From contig NZ_FXBS01000006.1 of the NCBI RefSeq assembly GCF_900178005.1, positions 124,001 through 188,000 of the forward strand: 64,000 nt of DNA. Reading direction: 5' to 3'. Origin of the DNA: Tuberibacillus sp. Marseille-P3662 (lineage in GTDB: Bacteria > Bacillota > Bacilli > Bacillales > Sporolactobacillaceae). The notes beneath the pieces are model-generated. The model saw only the letters and a program-made list of their open reading frames with translations, was not told the DNA's origin and did no database searches. The translations under genes were made by a program, and so were the position numbers. Shown in pieces: positions 8,510 through 16,263 of the stretch (position 1 is its first letter; the number at the start of each line of letters is the position of its first letter).

Positions 8510-9364
8510 ATGATGGAACTACCCTTTGATATTAATCTTGAAAATAGGGTTGCCGTTGTGACAGGAGGCAGCGGTGTCCTAGGTTCTGTATTATGTGAAT
8601 CATTAGCGCAAGCGGGGGCGCAAGTGATCATTTTGGCAAGAAATAAGGGGAAGATTGATCGCGTTGTCGAACGGATCAAACAAAATGGAGGTAAGGCGTA
8701 CGGTTATAGCGTCGATGTCCTCAATAAAGAGGATTTAGAAACGGTGCATCAAGATGTTCTGTCGAAAGTGGGTCCGTGTAGTCTATTAATTAACGGTGCC
8801 GGTGGGAATAGCTCTAAGGCAACGACAGATGGTGAGCGACTCAGTTTAGATGATTTAACGGATCAAAATCAACAAACGTTTTTTGATTTAGATCCGAACG
8901 CCGTCGAAGGTTTGTTTAATTTGAACTTTTTAGGGGCGCTAATACCTACACAAGTCTTTACAAAGGATATGGTAGACCAAGAGCAGGCAACTGTGATTAA
9001 TATTTCATCCATGAATGCATTTCGTCCACTAACAAAAATTCCTGCTTACAGTGGAGCTAAAGCAGCGATTAGCAATTTCACTCAATGGTTAGCTGTCTAT
9101 TTTTCTAAAGTGGGCATCCGTGTAAATGCGATGGCACCGGGTTTTTTCCTGACTGATCAAAACAGAGATTTAATGTTTACAGAAGATAGAGAACTTAGTG
9201 ATCGTGCTAATAAAATTTTATCACAGACGCCAGTCGAACGGTTTGGAAAACCCGAAGATTTAGTTGGTACATTGCTTTGGCTAGTGGATCATCGGTCGTC
9301 AGGCTTTGTGAATGGCATTGTTGTGCCAATTGATGGTGGATTTTCCGCTTATTCGGGCGTTTAA
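8510..9364 (+). CDS. uxuB: D-mannonate oxidoreductase, SDR type (fructuronate reductase)
   Basis: 284 residues, a short-chain dehydrogenase rather than the long-chain E. coli UxuB type, as in Bacillus. TGGSGVLGSVLCESL near residue 18 binds the cofactor, NGAGGNSS follows strand 4, and YSGAKAAISNF near 180 holds the catalytic Tyr and Lys. NGIVVPIDGGFSAYSG closes the chain. It would reduce D-fructuronate to D-mannonate, between the reactions of UxaC and UxuA. The ATG directly follows the uxuA stop; a second ATG three bases on has equally good spacing to GAGGAGG. A decayed aldolase fragment lies 43 bases after the stop. Confidence 0.9.
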   Translation: MMELPFDINLENRVAVVTGGSGVLGSVLCESLAQAGAQVIILARNKGKIDRVVERIKQNGGKAYGYSVDVLNKEDLETVHQDVLSKVGPCSLLINGAGGNSSKATTDGERLSLDDLTDQNQQTFFDLDPNAVEGLFNLNFLGALIPTQVFTKDMVDQEQATVINISSMNAFRPLTKIPAYSGAKAAISNFTQWLAVYFSKVGIRVNAMAPGFFLTDQNRDLMFTEDRELSDRANKILSQTPVERFGKPEDLVGTLLWLVDHRSSGFVNGIVVPIDGGFSAYSGV

Positions 9365-9406
9365 AAGGATAGCATCAAGCGTATAAGCCTATACGGTTTT
9401 AAATAA

Positions 9407-9502
9407 TTTACCCAGATGTATAACGAGAATGAAATGTTCAGAGCAACTGAGTATGGTGCATCTGCTGTTAAACTATTCAAAATTAATTTAGGCGAAAAGT
9501 AG
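9407..9502 (+). pseudogene. Remnant of KDPG/KHG aldolase
   Basis: A 31-codon frame containing NEMFRATEYGASAVKLF, which matches the segment of 2-keto-3-deoxy-6-phosphogluconate aldolases where the barrel turns into the phosphate site (typical form: ..A.E.GA..VKLFP). Stops bound it on both sides, and the rest of the enzyme (N-terminus, Schiff-base lysine region and C-terminus) is absent. It lies between uxuB and the permease gene, exactly where Bacillales hexuronate operons often carry kdgA. The call rests on this short motif. Confidence 0.6.
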
Positions 9503-9631
9503 GAAAGTGAGGGCCCACAGAATATATCATTGTTTGTTATTTAGGTTGAGAAGGCTTACATAAGATACAAGAAGATGTGAACAATCGGAAACCAAAAAAC
9601 GAAACTATAATTGTATCAGGAGGAAGCTAAC

Positions 9632-10969
9632 ATGGATGGGATTAAACAATATTGGCCGGTTATAACGGTTGTTCTAGGTGTCGCATTATTGCTATTTTTG
9701 AACATGAAATTGAAGCTTAATGCCTTTATTGCTCTATTACTTGCAGCAATATTTGTAGGTGTACTAAATGGTATGCAATTAACAGTATTGGTAAAGTCTA
9801 TCGAAGAAGGCTTTGGCAGTACACTTGGAAGTTTAGCGCTTATAATTGCTCTTGGTGCTATACTTGGTAAATTAATGGTTGACTCAGGTGCCGCTCAGCG
9901 TATTGCGACGACTTTATTGAATAAGTTTGGTGAAAGAAATGTTGAATGGGCTATTTTAATTATTGGTGCTGTCTTCGGGATATCTGTCTTTTATGAAGTA
10001 GCTTTTATCATTTTGGCTCCACTTGTGATTAGTATCGCTATTGAAGCGAAAATCCCATATTTGCGTGTAGGAATTACAATGGTTGCGGCGGCAACAATGG
10101 CACACAGTTTATTCCCGCCACAACCAGGTCCAACAGCACTTGTTGAATCGTATAGTGCGGATATGGGTCAAGTATATATTTTAGGGATGTTTGTGTTTGT
10201 CCCTTCTGTTATTTGCGCCGGTATTATTTTACCAAGACTATTACCTAATTTAGAACGTCCTATACCACCACTATTAAAAAAACCAAAAGAATTTACGGAT
10301 AATGAAATGCCGGGGTTTGCAATTAGTTTAATTGTTCCACTAATTCCCGCAATTATTATTACCAGTGCAACGATTATTAATCTATTCATTGAGGAAAATA
10401 CTATTTTATACCAAGTTGTGAATTTCTTCGGAAGTGCTATAATTAGCTTGCTACTTTCTGTGCTAATTGCCATATATGCATTTGGGCTTCGGGTAGGTCA
10501 TAAGATGCCGGAGATTATGGAATCAGTTTCAAATGGTATCAAAGCAATTGCTATGATTATCTTAATTGTCGGTGCTGGGGGAGTGTTCAAGCAAATCATC
10601 ATTGACACAGGCATTGGTGATTTCATTGCAGCATTGATGCACAATACAAGTATTTCACCATTAATAATGGCTTGGTTTATAACCGCTTTAATACGCATTG
10701 CCACCGGCCAAGGTACTGTTTCCGCAATAACAGCAGCTGCTATCGTTGGTCCACTTGTAGATACCTTCGATGTGAACCCTGCATTAATGGTGTTAGCCAC
10801 GGCCGCTGGTAGTAATACTATTACCCACGTCAACGATGCCTCTTTCTGGTTATTCAAAGAGTACTTTAACATATCCATTAAGGACACATTCAAAACATGG
10901 GGGCTTCTTTTGTTCACGAACTCGATAGTTGGTCTTGGCGTTGTATTGCTGCTTAGTTTATTTATGTAG
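9632..10969 (+). CDS. GntP-family gluconate/sugar-acid permease
   Basis: 445 residues from the ATG preceded by AGGAGG 9 bases upstream; an earlier in-frame TTG at 9611 overlaps that site and is unlikely. About 12 hydrophobic segments span the chain, with GntP features such as LGAILGKLMVDSGAAQRIA near residue 90, FYEVAFIILAPLV near 130, AHSLFPPQPGPTA near 165, and ATAAGSNTITHVNDASFWL near 400. The family are proton symporters for gluconate and related sugar acids. Placement after uxaC-uxuA-uxuB suggests uptake of a hexuronate or aldonate (such as fructuronate or mannonate). Exact substrate is inferred. Confidence 0.9.
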   Translation: MDGIKQYWPVITVVLGVALLLFLNMKLKLNAFIALLLAAIFVGVLNGMQLTVLVKSIEEGFGSTLGSLALIIALGAILGKLMVDSGAAQRIATTLLNKFGERNVEWAILIIGAVFGISVFYEVAFIILAPLVISIAIEAKIPYLRVGITMVAAATMAHSLFPPQPGPTALVESYSADMGQVYILGMFVFVPSVICAGIILPRLLPNLERPIPPLLKKPKEFTDNEMPGFAISLIVPLIPAIIITSATIINLFIEENTILYQVVNFFGSAIISLLLSVLIAIYAFGLRVGHKMPEIMESVSNGIKAIAMIILIVGAGGVFKQIIIDTGIGDFIAALMHNTSISPLIMAWFITALIRIATGQGTVSAITAAAIVGPLVDTFDVNPALMVLATAAGSNTITHVNDASFWLFKEYFNISIKDTFKTWGLLLFTNSIVGLGVVLLLSLFM

Positions 10970-10980
10970 TGAATGACTGA

Positions 10981-11193
10981 TTAAAACAGTTACTAGATGA
11001 AAGGGTTGTTGAAAACGCTGTCTTAAAAGACTTTGTAAAAAACTTACTTACTGAAAGAATTGAAGTAGCTGATAAATGGATCACGAAGGGTTACACCGTT
11101 CACGCGTACGTCGCATTGGAAGAAATACAAGCATCAATTTCAGAAATGAAAGAACAGGCAAAAGAAGATGACGAATTCTTACAATACAAGTAG
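10981..11193 (+). pseudogene. 3' fragment of an unidentified gene
   Basis: A 70-codon frame with protein-like composition, for example KDFVKNLLTERIEVADKW and HAYVALEEIQASISEMKEQA, ending in a charged tail. It has no ATG, GTG or TTG in its first half and an in-frame TGA directly before it, so it looks like the end of a gene whose start is lost. The helical, charged character hints at a coiled-coil or DNA-associated protein, but no family was recognised. It lies directly behind the permease gene and ahead of a terminator. Confidence 0.4.
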
Positions 11194-11254
11194 AATAGGG
11201 TGCAGAAGTGTATATGGAGATGAATGTTTAATAAATTACCTTTAAATTAACTTG

Positions 11255-11284
11255 TCCGGCACTTATTTTGGTGCCGGATTTTAA
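11255..11284 (+). terminator. Rho-independent terminator of the hexuronate region
   Basis: TCCGGCAC at 11255-11262 pairs with GTGCCGGA at 11271-11278, eight perfect pairs around an eight-base loop, followed by four T. Between here and the LuxR gene end at 11410 I see no gene. Confidence 0.8.
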
Positions 11285-11409
11285 TGGTGCTTTTCGGGTA
11301 TTGGCCTATGAGCTGTTTTACCGTATATCGTGATTTGTGGCATAAGGCACCTTTATGGGCAATAATGATTTTATTTTGTATCTGTTCAATTTCGATTGAA
11401 TACTATATA

Positions 11410-12933
11410 TCAAATCAAGCGATTTCTAATCGCTTTTGCAACGGCTTCTGTCCGATTTTTGGCATTCATTTTATTAATAATGTCTGATATATAATCACGG
11501 ACAGTATATTCGCTTAAATTGAGCTCGGCAGCGGCGCCACTTGTTGATGCACCATCAGCCATGAGTTTTAATATGTCGATATCTCTTGGTGACAAGGAGG
11601 GACTTTTGGCAGGTTGCAGGATGTCTGTACGATGGAATTTTTCCAAAAGTTCTCCAGCACTTTGACCGAATTTGGTCAGGGCTGTCAGCGTATCATGTGA
11701 AACTTTAAAATGTTTGTCAGGACCTTGATCCAAAATGGCTGCTCCAATGAGTTTGCTTGCTGATGGTACATAGATTGGTGCAACAATGACAGAACCTAAT
11801 TGAAACTGTTCGACATATTCCTCTGGAAAACCATGTGCTCCTTCAAAAGTGTACAATGGTTGTAAACTTTTCAGGTTTTCTTCAAGGGGTTCAAGTCGAT
11901 TCAAACCTCTCTGGATGATCGGAATATTTTCAATATCTTCTTTAATATTTTGTATAGCTTCCGAATTAAAATGATGACCGTATAATCCAAAACCGCTATG
12001 CTCGGTATTCGAATAAGAAAAGAGGGCACAACGCTCAAACGGTAAATAATGTACGAAGCCGGAGGTAATGTTCTGAATGGCTTCATTAAAATTTTCGGAA
12101 CGCATCACCCATTCATTAAATAGGATGACAGCATCTTTCCATTGTTGCTGTTGTTCGAAAAATGCCACAGCATTTTGACCCACGTGAAGATAATGAAGTG
12201 AGAAGGTAATCATTGGGAGCAAATATTTAGAATGAGCTTCATTGGTGCAAAAAAACCATATTTCTTCTTCCCATGGTAAGGACAACATCTCCTTATTTTT
12301 GCGGTCATAGGGAGGGATCTGCTGAAACAGTCTTTCCGATAATTGAAAAAGGGTCGTTGATGTCATACCCTCAAGTACGTCTGATGGATCTTCAGATTCG
12401 CCCCCAATAACCTTTTTAACTGAAAAACCATAATTTGTATTTTTCACTCTAGCTATCCACTCGACCGGTAGTTGCCCGGAAGCAACAAGGTTCCTTAAGA
12501 ATGCATTAACATTGAGTTGTTCACTAACAGGCCCTGTAAGCATTAATTCACTTAGTTGGGAAAATAAATATTGGATGGCTTGGTGATCCTGGTATGAATT
12601 GCTAATTTTGGACTTAATGGCTTTATGAGCAGCATTCTCTAATAAAGTTATGATAAAAATGGCATGTTTTGGAGGAATAGGTTGATTAAAATGGTTCCTT
12701 GCCGTTTTTATATCATGGAATAACGCTTCTACATTGTTATGTTCATAGGTGAATAAAGAGTGTGTAAAAAAGTGAATAGCCGTCTCTAATGCCTTAGCAT
12801 GTTGTTCTTGACGTTGATGCAGGTGGTTTAATATCTGATCCCATTCTTGGCGAATCGTTGTTTTGCATTGCTTAACAAGCTGGAAGCCACGATCGAGCGC
12901 CTCTTTCATGTTATGTTGTAACGAAACGTTCAT
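11410..12933 (-). CDS. LuxR-type transcriptional regulator with GAF-like sensor region
   Basis: 507 residues. The C-terminal 65 residues form a GerE/LuxR helix-turn-helix: LSPRDIDILKLMADGASTSG, then LSEYTVRDYISDIINKM, then KNRTEAVAKAIRNRLI. The region of about residues 290-430 looks like a GAF domain (FERCALFSY, SVIVAPIYVPSASKLIGAAIL). The N-terminal 250 residues are mainly helical and not assigned. No receiver domain is present, so it is not a classical two-component regulator; it probably senses a small ligand. It is transcribed towards the hexuronate region and away from the DUF6230-like cassette, about 300 bases apart, and might control the latter, which is inference only. Confidence 0.85.
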   Translation of the reverse strand: MNVSLQHNMKEALDRGFQLVKQCKTTIRQEWDQILNHLHQRQEQHAKALETAIHFFTHSLFTYEHNNVEALFHDIKTARNHFNQPIPPKHAIFIITLLENAAHKAIKSKISNSYQDHQAIQYLFSQLSELMLTGPVSEQLNVNAFLRNLVASGQLPVEWIARVKNTNYGFSVKKVIGGESEDPSDVLEGMTSTTLFQLSERLFQQIPPYDRKNKEMLSLPWEEEIWFFCTNEAHSKYLLPMITFSLHYLHVGQNAVAFFEQQQQWKDAVILFNEWVMRSENFNEAIQNITSGFVHYLPFERCALFSYSNTEHSGFGLYGHHFNSEAIQNIKEDIENIPIIQRGLNRLEPLEENLKSLQPLYTFEGAHGFPEEYVEQFQLGSVIVAPIYVPSASKLIGAAILDQGPDKHFKVSHDTLTALTKFGQSAGELLEKFHRTDILQPAKSPSLSPRDIDILKLMADGASTSGAAAELNLSEYTVRDYISDIINKMNAKNRTEAVAKAIRNRLI

Positions 12934-13105
12934 CCGCTTTCATCTCCCTACTACAATGAGACGATCTAATCGTGTCTACATTATACAAGATCAAACATTG
13001 TATGGATTCCTACAAAAGTCGCCATTTTCAGAATAGATTAATAAATAAACCGACAATGATCGGGGTTGAATGTACTATAAAAACATCATAAGATAGTAAC
13101 AACAG

Positions 13106-13120
13106 TTGAAAGCGGTTTCT
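13106..13120 (+). promoter_or_regulatory. cre-like site upstream of the DUF6230-like cassette
   Basis: TTGAAAGCGGTTTCT fits the cre consensus WTGNAANCGNWNNCW at every position. It lies 111 bases before the start of the first cassette gene, with a possible -10 box (TATAAA) near 13147. CcpA control is inferred. Confidence 0.55.
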
Positions 13121-13230
13121 TATTCTCCGTAACAGCTACTATGACTATATAAATAATATTCGCAATTATAAATTAATTTATGAGGAGAGTCCGCTTCACA
13201 TACTTTAATATCCATCAAAGAGGTGAAAAA

Positions 13231-13821
13231 ATGAAATCTGATAAGATGGTTGGACGGACGGTGAAAAAGAAGTTTTTAGTGGCACTGTTGAGTGGATTCC
13301 TGATGCTAGGAGGACTTGTTGGTGCATTCGGTGCAACAGGAACAGCGTTAGCCATGCCGCTTGGGGGAATGGGAGATTTTTATGTCCAGTTTGACAAACT
13401 TGAGGGCAAGGGATTCAAATTCTTTCCTAAGGTTGGTGAAACGGGCGAATCAGATGCGGCTCCGATGGTTCGGAATAAAATTAATCAAGCAACAATCAAT
13501 GGGCTTCATATTTATAAAGACGTCAAGCTTCCAGGAGGCAAATGGATCCGAGTCAATATCACGGCTTCTAAGCCTGTTAAAATTAATGGTTTAATCCAAG
13601 ATGCCCGTTTTATCGACGCTAACTTAAAGTTTAACGATTTGGCCATTAAGGAGCAAAACACAAATGATTATAAGAAGAATTGGACTCAGGATGCCAACCA
13701 AGTGACCATTACCGATGCCAAAATTGTCACCGATTATTTATTCCAGAGTATGGTAAACCTCCAAGGTGCAAAGATTTACATTGAAGATATCAAAGGCCCT
13801 GATAAAACATCCAGTAAGTAA
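13231..13821 (+). CDS. Exported protein of DUF6230-like type
   Basis: 196 residues from the ATG with AGAGGTG 6 bases upstream; an earlier in-frame start at 13180 lacks such a site. A basic N-terminus (about residues 1-12) is followed by a hydrophobic stretch to about residue 40 (LLSGFLMLGGLVGAFGATG), consistent with a signal peptide or membrane anchor. The rest is a soluble, probably beta-rich domain with FYVQFDKLEGKGFKFFPKVG and INGLHIYKDVKLP. This layout and its adjacency to a DUF6114-type gene match the DUF6230/DUF6114 pairs known mostly from actinobacteria, whose function is not established. First of three linked genes; the assignment is from memory of the family pattern. Confidence 0.65.
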   Translation: MKSDKMVGRTVKKKFLVALLSGFLMLGGLVGAFGATGTALAMPLGGMGDFYVQFDKLEGKGFKFFPKVGETGESDAAPMVRNKINQATINGLHIYKDVKLPGGKWIRVNITASKPVKINGLIQDARFIDANLKFNDLAIKEQNTNDYKKNWTQDANQVTITDAKIVTDYLFQSMVNLQGAKIYIEDIKGPDKTSSK

Positions 13822-13833
13822 GGAGGATGAATC

Positions 13834-14316
13834 ATGAGAAATAAGGAAGTCAAAGCAAAACAAGCGCAGCATAAACTACAAAAGAAACAAGCGGCCCTGG
13901 CCGATGCGGGACCATTCAAATTATGGCGTAATGACCGACCTTTTTGGGGGGCTACTATAACGATTCTTGCTGCATTATTGATTTTATATATACCATTACA
14001 ATTGTACGCGATTGCCTTCATACCTGGAAGTTTTGCCTTTATCGGTCTTATGTTTGGCGGACTTATGCTCATACTAGGGGTGCTTGCTTTTTTTTACCCT
14101 CAATTTTCAACCGTTTTTGGTATTATGACCATTTTCCTTTCTGTACTCTCGATCATGGGAGCACTTGGTGGGTTTGTCATTGGAACCATTCTTGGTATTA
14201 TTGGCGGTTCTTTTTGTATTGGGTGGCAGAAGGAGGCAGTTAAGGGTGATGAACCTGAGCAAGAAACATCCGATTACAGAAATGCCGGTGACATAAAGTC
14301 GGCCGATGTATCCTAA
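13834..14316 (+). CDS. DUF6114-like integral membrane protein
   Basis: 160 residues. A charged, lysine- and glutamine-rich N-terminus (to about residue 25) leads to FKLWRNDRPFWGATI, the mark of the DUF6114 family, and then to about four hydrophobic helices (residues 37-60, 63-85, 90-108, 110-130), ending with GGSFCIGWQKEA and a hydrophilic tail. Membrane location is clear, function unknown. AGGAGG precedes the ATG and the gap to the previous gene is 12 bases, so the two are co-translated. It probably forms a membrane partner for the exported protein encoded just upstream. Confidence 0.75.
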   Translation: MRNKEVKAKQAQHKLQKKQAALADAGPFKLWRNDRPFWGATITILAALLILYIPLQLYAIAFIPGSFAFIGLMFGGLMLILGVLAFFYPQFSTVFGIMTIFLSVLSIMGALGGFVIGTILGIIGGSFCIGWQKEAVKGDEPEQETSDYRNAGDIKSADVS

Positions 14317-14353
14317 AGCATAGTGTTTTCATATCAAACTAAGGGGAAGAGAT

Positions 14354-15670
14354 ATGCTGAAAACAAAGAAGATTGATAGATATTTGGCGATTGGATTGTC
14401 TTTTTTCTTATTGACCGCAGTCCTTTATCTTCCTACTCCAAATCAGAATACAGTATCTGCTTCGGAACACAGCGGCGGATTTGTGATTGAAGCAGAAAAA
14501 GTGGAAGGTGCGATAAATATCGCTGCGATTTTAGCGGGAAATATTCAGCTTAAGAAAGGGACAATACATGGTCTGACGCTGACAAAAACGCTTAACACGT
14601 CTGAAGGCGAAATAGTGGTTAAAATCAAATCACCTGGACCCATCAAAGTCAAAAATATGAAAGCTAAGTTAATGGGGCTGCCGACATTTGGTGGATTGTA
14701 TCTTCCCGAAAAACTAGGTTGGGTCGGCATGAAGGATGTCAAAATGAGAGTTAGCAAGCAGACAGCATCATTACTAACACTGCCGAAAGCTTCTGTAACG
14801 ACCGCCTATGGTGAAGAATCGACGACCGGGGCAAAACCGCTGAAAAAAGAAGATCTGCAAGCTTTGACCAAAAAAATGAGAAAGATCGAAAAAGGCGAGA
14901 AACTTAAGGATCATCAAGACAAACAAAAAAACAAGCAAGATTCAAAAGAAGATAGAAAAGATGAAAAGGGGACTAAAGATAAAGAAGGTCAAGATACCGA
15001 AAATAAAAGCCAGGATAATGGACATCAAAATGATGGCGTATCATCCGATGATGATTCGTCTGGTAAAGCATCGTCTGGCAATGAAACTTCCGATGAATCG
15101 AAAAAAGATGGTGACGATCATTCGAATGCTGATGAAATGAGTCAGTTACGGCAAATACTTAGGCAGTTAGACAACCGGGTTCAGGATACATTGTCAGAGA
15201 TCAGCCATCACAAGAAGCAGCTTAATGATGTATCAAATAAGGTAACAAAAGTGTTAGACGAAATTGAGGATGTCATGGATTCTGGATTCTTGCACCTAGG
15301 CAGCCTGCAAAGCCGATTGAAGAGCGCCTTAAATCAGTTAATTCCTTTAGAGAAAGATCTTGTCGACGTTGGTCATAAGATCTCTAATAAAAATGAACAA
15401 CTCAATGCTGAACAAAGCCGTCTTAATAATGGTGCCGATAAGGTGTTACAAGAAAAAGTATCGTCCATTAAGAAACAGATTGAGCACGGCAAACAGCAGA
15501 TAAAATTACTAAATAAACAGATTGAAAAGATAAGAGGTCAGATTCAATCAACAATGAATGATGTAAATAAGAAGCAAGGATTACTCGGTAGCCTTCTAGA
15601 TGGCATTAGTGAGTCACTGTTACAGCCCGCTTTAGAGTTATTAAATGACATCCGCAAAACAACTGCTTAG
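14354..15670 (+). CDS. Secreted protein with DUF6230-like N-domain and coiled-coil C-domain
   Basis: 438 residues. A signal peptide or anchor covers about residues 10-30 (AIGLSFFLLTAVLYLPTP). Residues 40-155 resemble the beta domain of the first cassette gene: FVIEAEKVEGA against FYVQFDKLEGK, then KGTIHGLTLTKTL and a repeated I-K-V-K-N pattern. Residues 165-265 are an acidic and lysine-rich low-complexity linker. Residues 265-435 form a long heptad-rich coiled coil (LNDVSNKVTKVLDEIEDV, VSSIKKQIEHGKQQIKLLN). It is third in the operon, 37 bases after the membrane protein, and is followed by a terminator. No family name is known to me for the whole protein; a surface scaffold or fibre role is a guess. 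Confidence 0.7.
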   Translation: MLKTKKIDRYLAIGLSFFLLTAVLYLPTPNQNTVSASEHSGGFVIEAEKVEGAINIAAILAGNIQLKKGTIHGLTLTKTLNTSEGEIVVKIKSPGPIKVKNMKAKLMGLPTFGGLYLPEKLGWVGMKDVKMRVSKQTASLLTLPKASVTTAYGEESTTGAKPLKKEDLQALTKKMRKIEKGEKLKDHQDKQKNKQDSKEDRKDEKGTKDKEGQDTENKSQDNGHQNDGVSSDDDSSGKASSGNETSDESKKDGDDHSNADEMSQLRQILRQLDNRVQDTLSEISHHKKQLNDVSNKVTKVLDEIEDVMDSGFLHLGSLQSRLKSALNQLIPLEKDLVDVGHKISNKNEQLNAEQSRLNNGADKVLQEKVSSIKKQIEHGKQQIKLLNKQIEKIRGQIQSTMNDVNKKQGLLGSLLDGISESLLQPALELLNDIRKTTA

Positions 15671-15677
15671 AATCGAA

Positions 15678-15719
15678 ACAATCGACTGTAAGTGGATCTT
15701 ATGGTCGATTGTTGTTTTT
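15678..15719 (+). terminator. Terminator of the three-gene envelope cassette
   Basis: ACAATCGAC at 15678-15686 pairs with GTCGATTGT at 15704-15712, nine perfect pairs, then a T-rich stretch. It separates the cassette from the convergent DUF202 gene. Confidence 0.75.
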
Positions 15720-15754
15720 GATTTAATCAGACTCTTAGCTTAATGATCGGTTTA

Positions 15755-16123
15755 TTATAGCGTCAAAAAAGTAAAATAGACAATGGTAAAAATACCGATT
15801 ATAACCATCATTAGGGATACGAGATATATAGGAATTTGAGAAGAATAAAAGCTTTGACTTTCAATTTGTTTTTTCTTTTTAATGTAACTTGATGTAGCGA
15901 TCATGATCATGCAAATGCCAAATAAGCCTATAGAGATACCGATGAACATAGTCAAAACGTTGGCGAAGGGGTCATTTAAGTTATCAAAAAAATAATGTAA
16001 TGTGAGTAAACCAATACCAATGATAGCAATGGCGGTACGGATCCAAGCTAAGTATGTCCGCTCGTTGGCAAGATGCTGCTGTGCATATGGAAGTTGGTTA
16101 TTATCTTCTTTGATTTTTTCCAT
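15755..16123 (-). CDS. DUF202 / YidH-family membrane protein
   Basis: 122 residues. QQHLANERTYLAWIRTAIAI near residues 15-35 is the signature of the DUF202 family, followed by three hydrophobic helices (about residues 28-48, 58-80, 97-120) with a KKKKQ loop between the last two. Function of the family is not established; members occur in many bacteria and in the yeast vacuolar VTC complex. GGGAGTGAG upstream of the ATG is a fair ribosome binding site. It lies downstream of the aldehyde dehydrogenase operon in the same direction with a 140-base gap, so read-through is possible. Confidence 0.85.
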   Translation of the reverse strand: MEKIKEDNNQLPYAQQHLANERTYLAWIRTAIAIIGIGLLTLHYFFDNLNDPFANVLTMFIGISIGLFGICMIMIATSSYIKKKKQIESQSFYSSQIPIYLVSLMMVIIGIFTIVYFTFLTL

Positions 16124-16263
16124 ATTTGAAACTCACTCCCAACTAAAATGAGGGTCAATCGTTACAGATCCCCCAATAGTCTGCAGGGAGGATCTACATT
16201 TTAAAATCATTGGGGCATCTGCTTTAGGATTGATCATTTGTTATCATGCTTCATTGTATTGAC

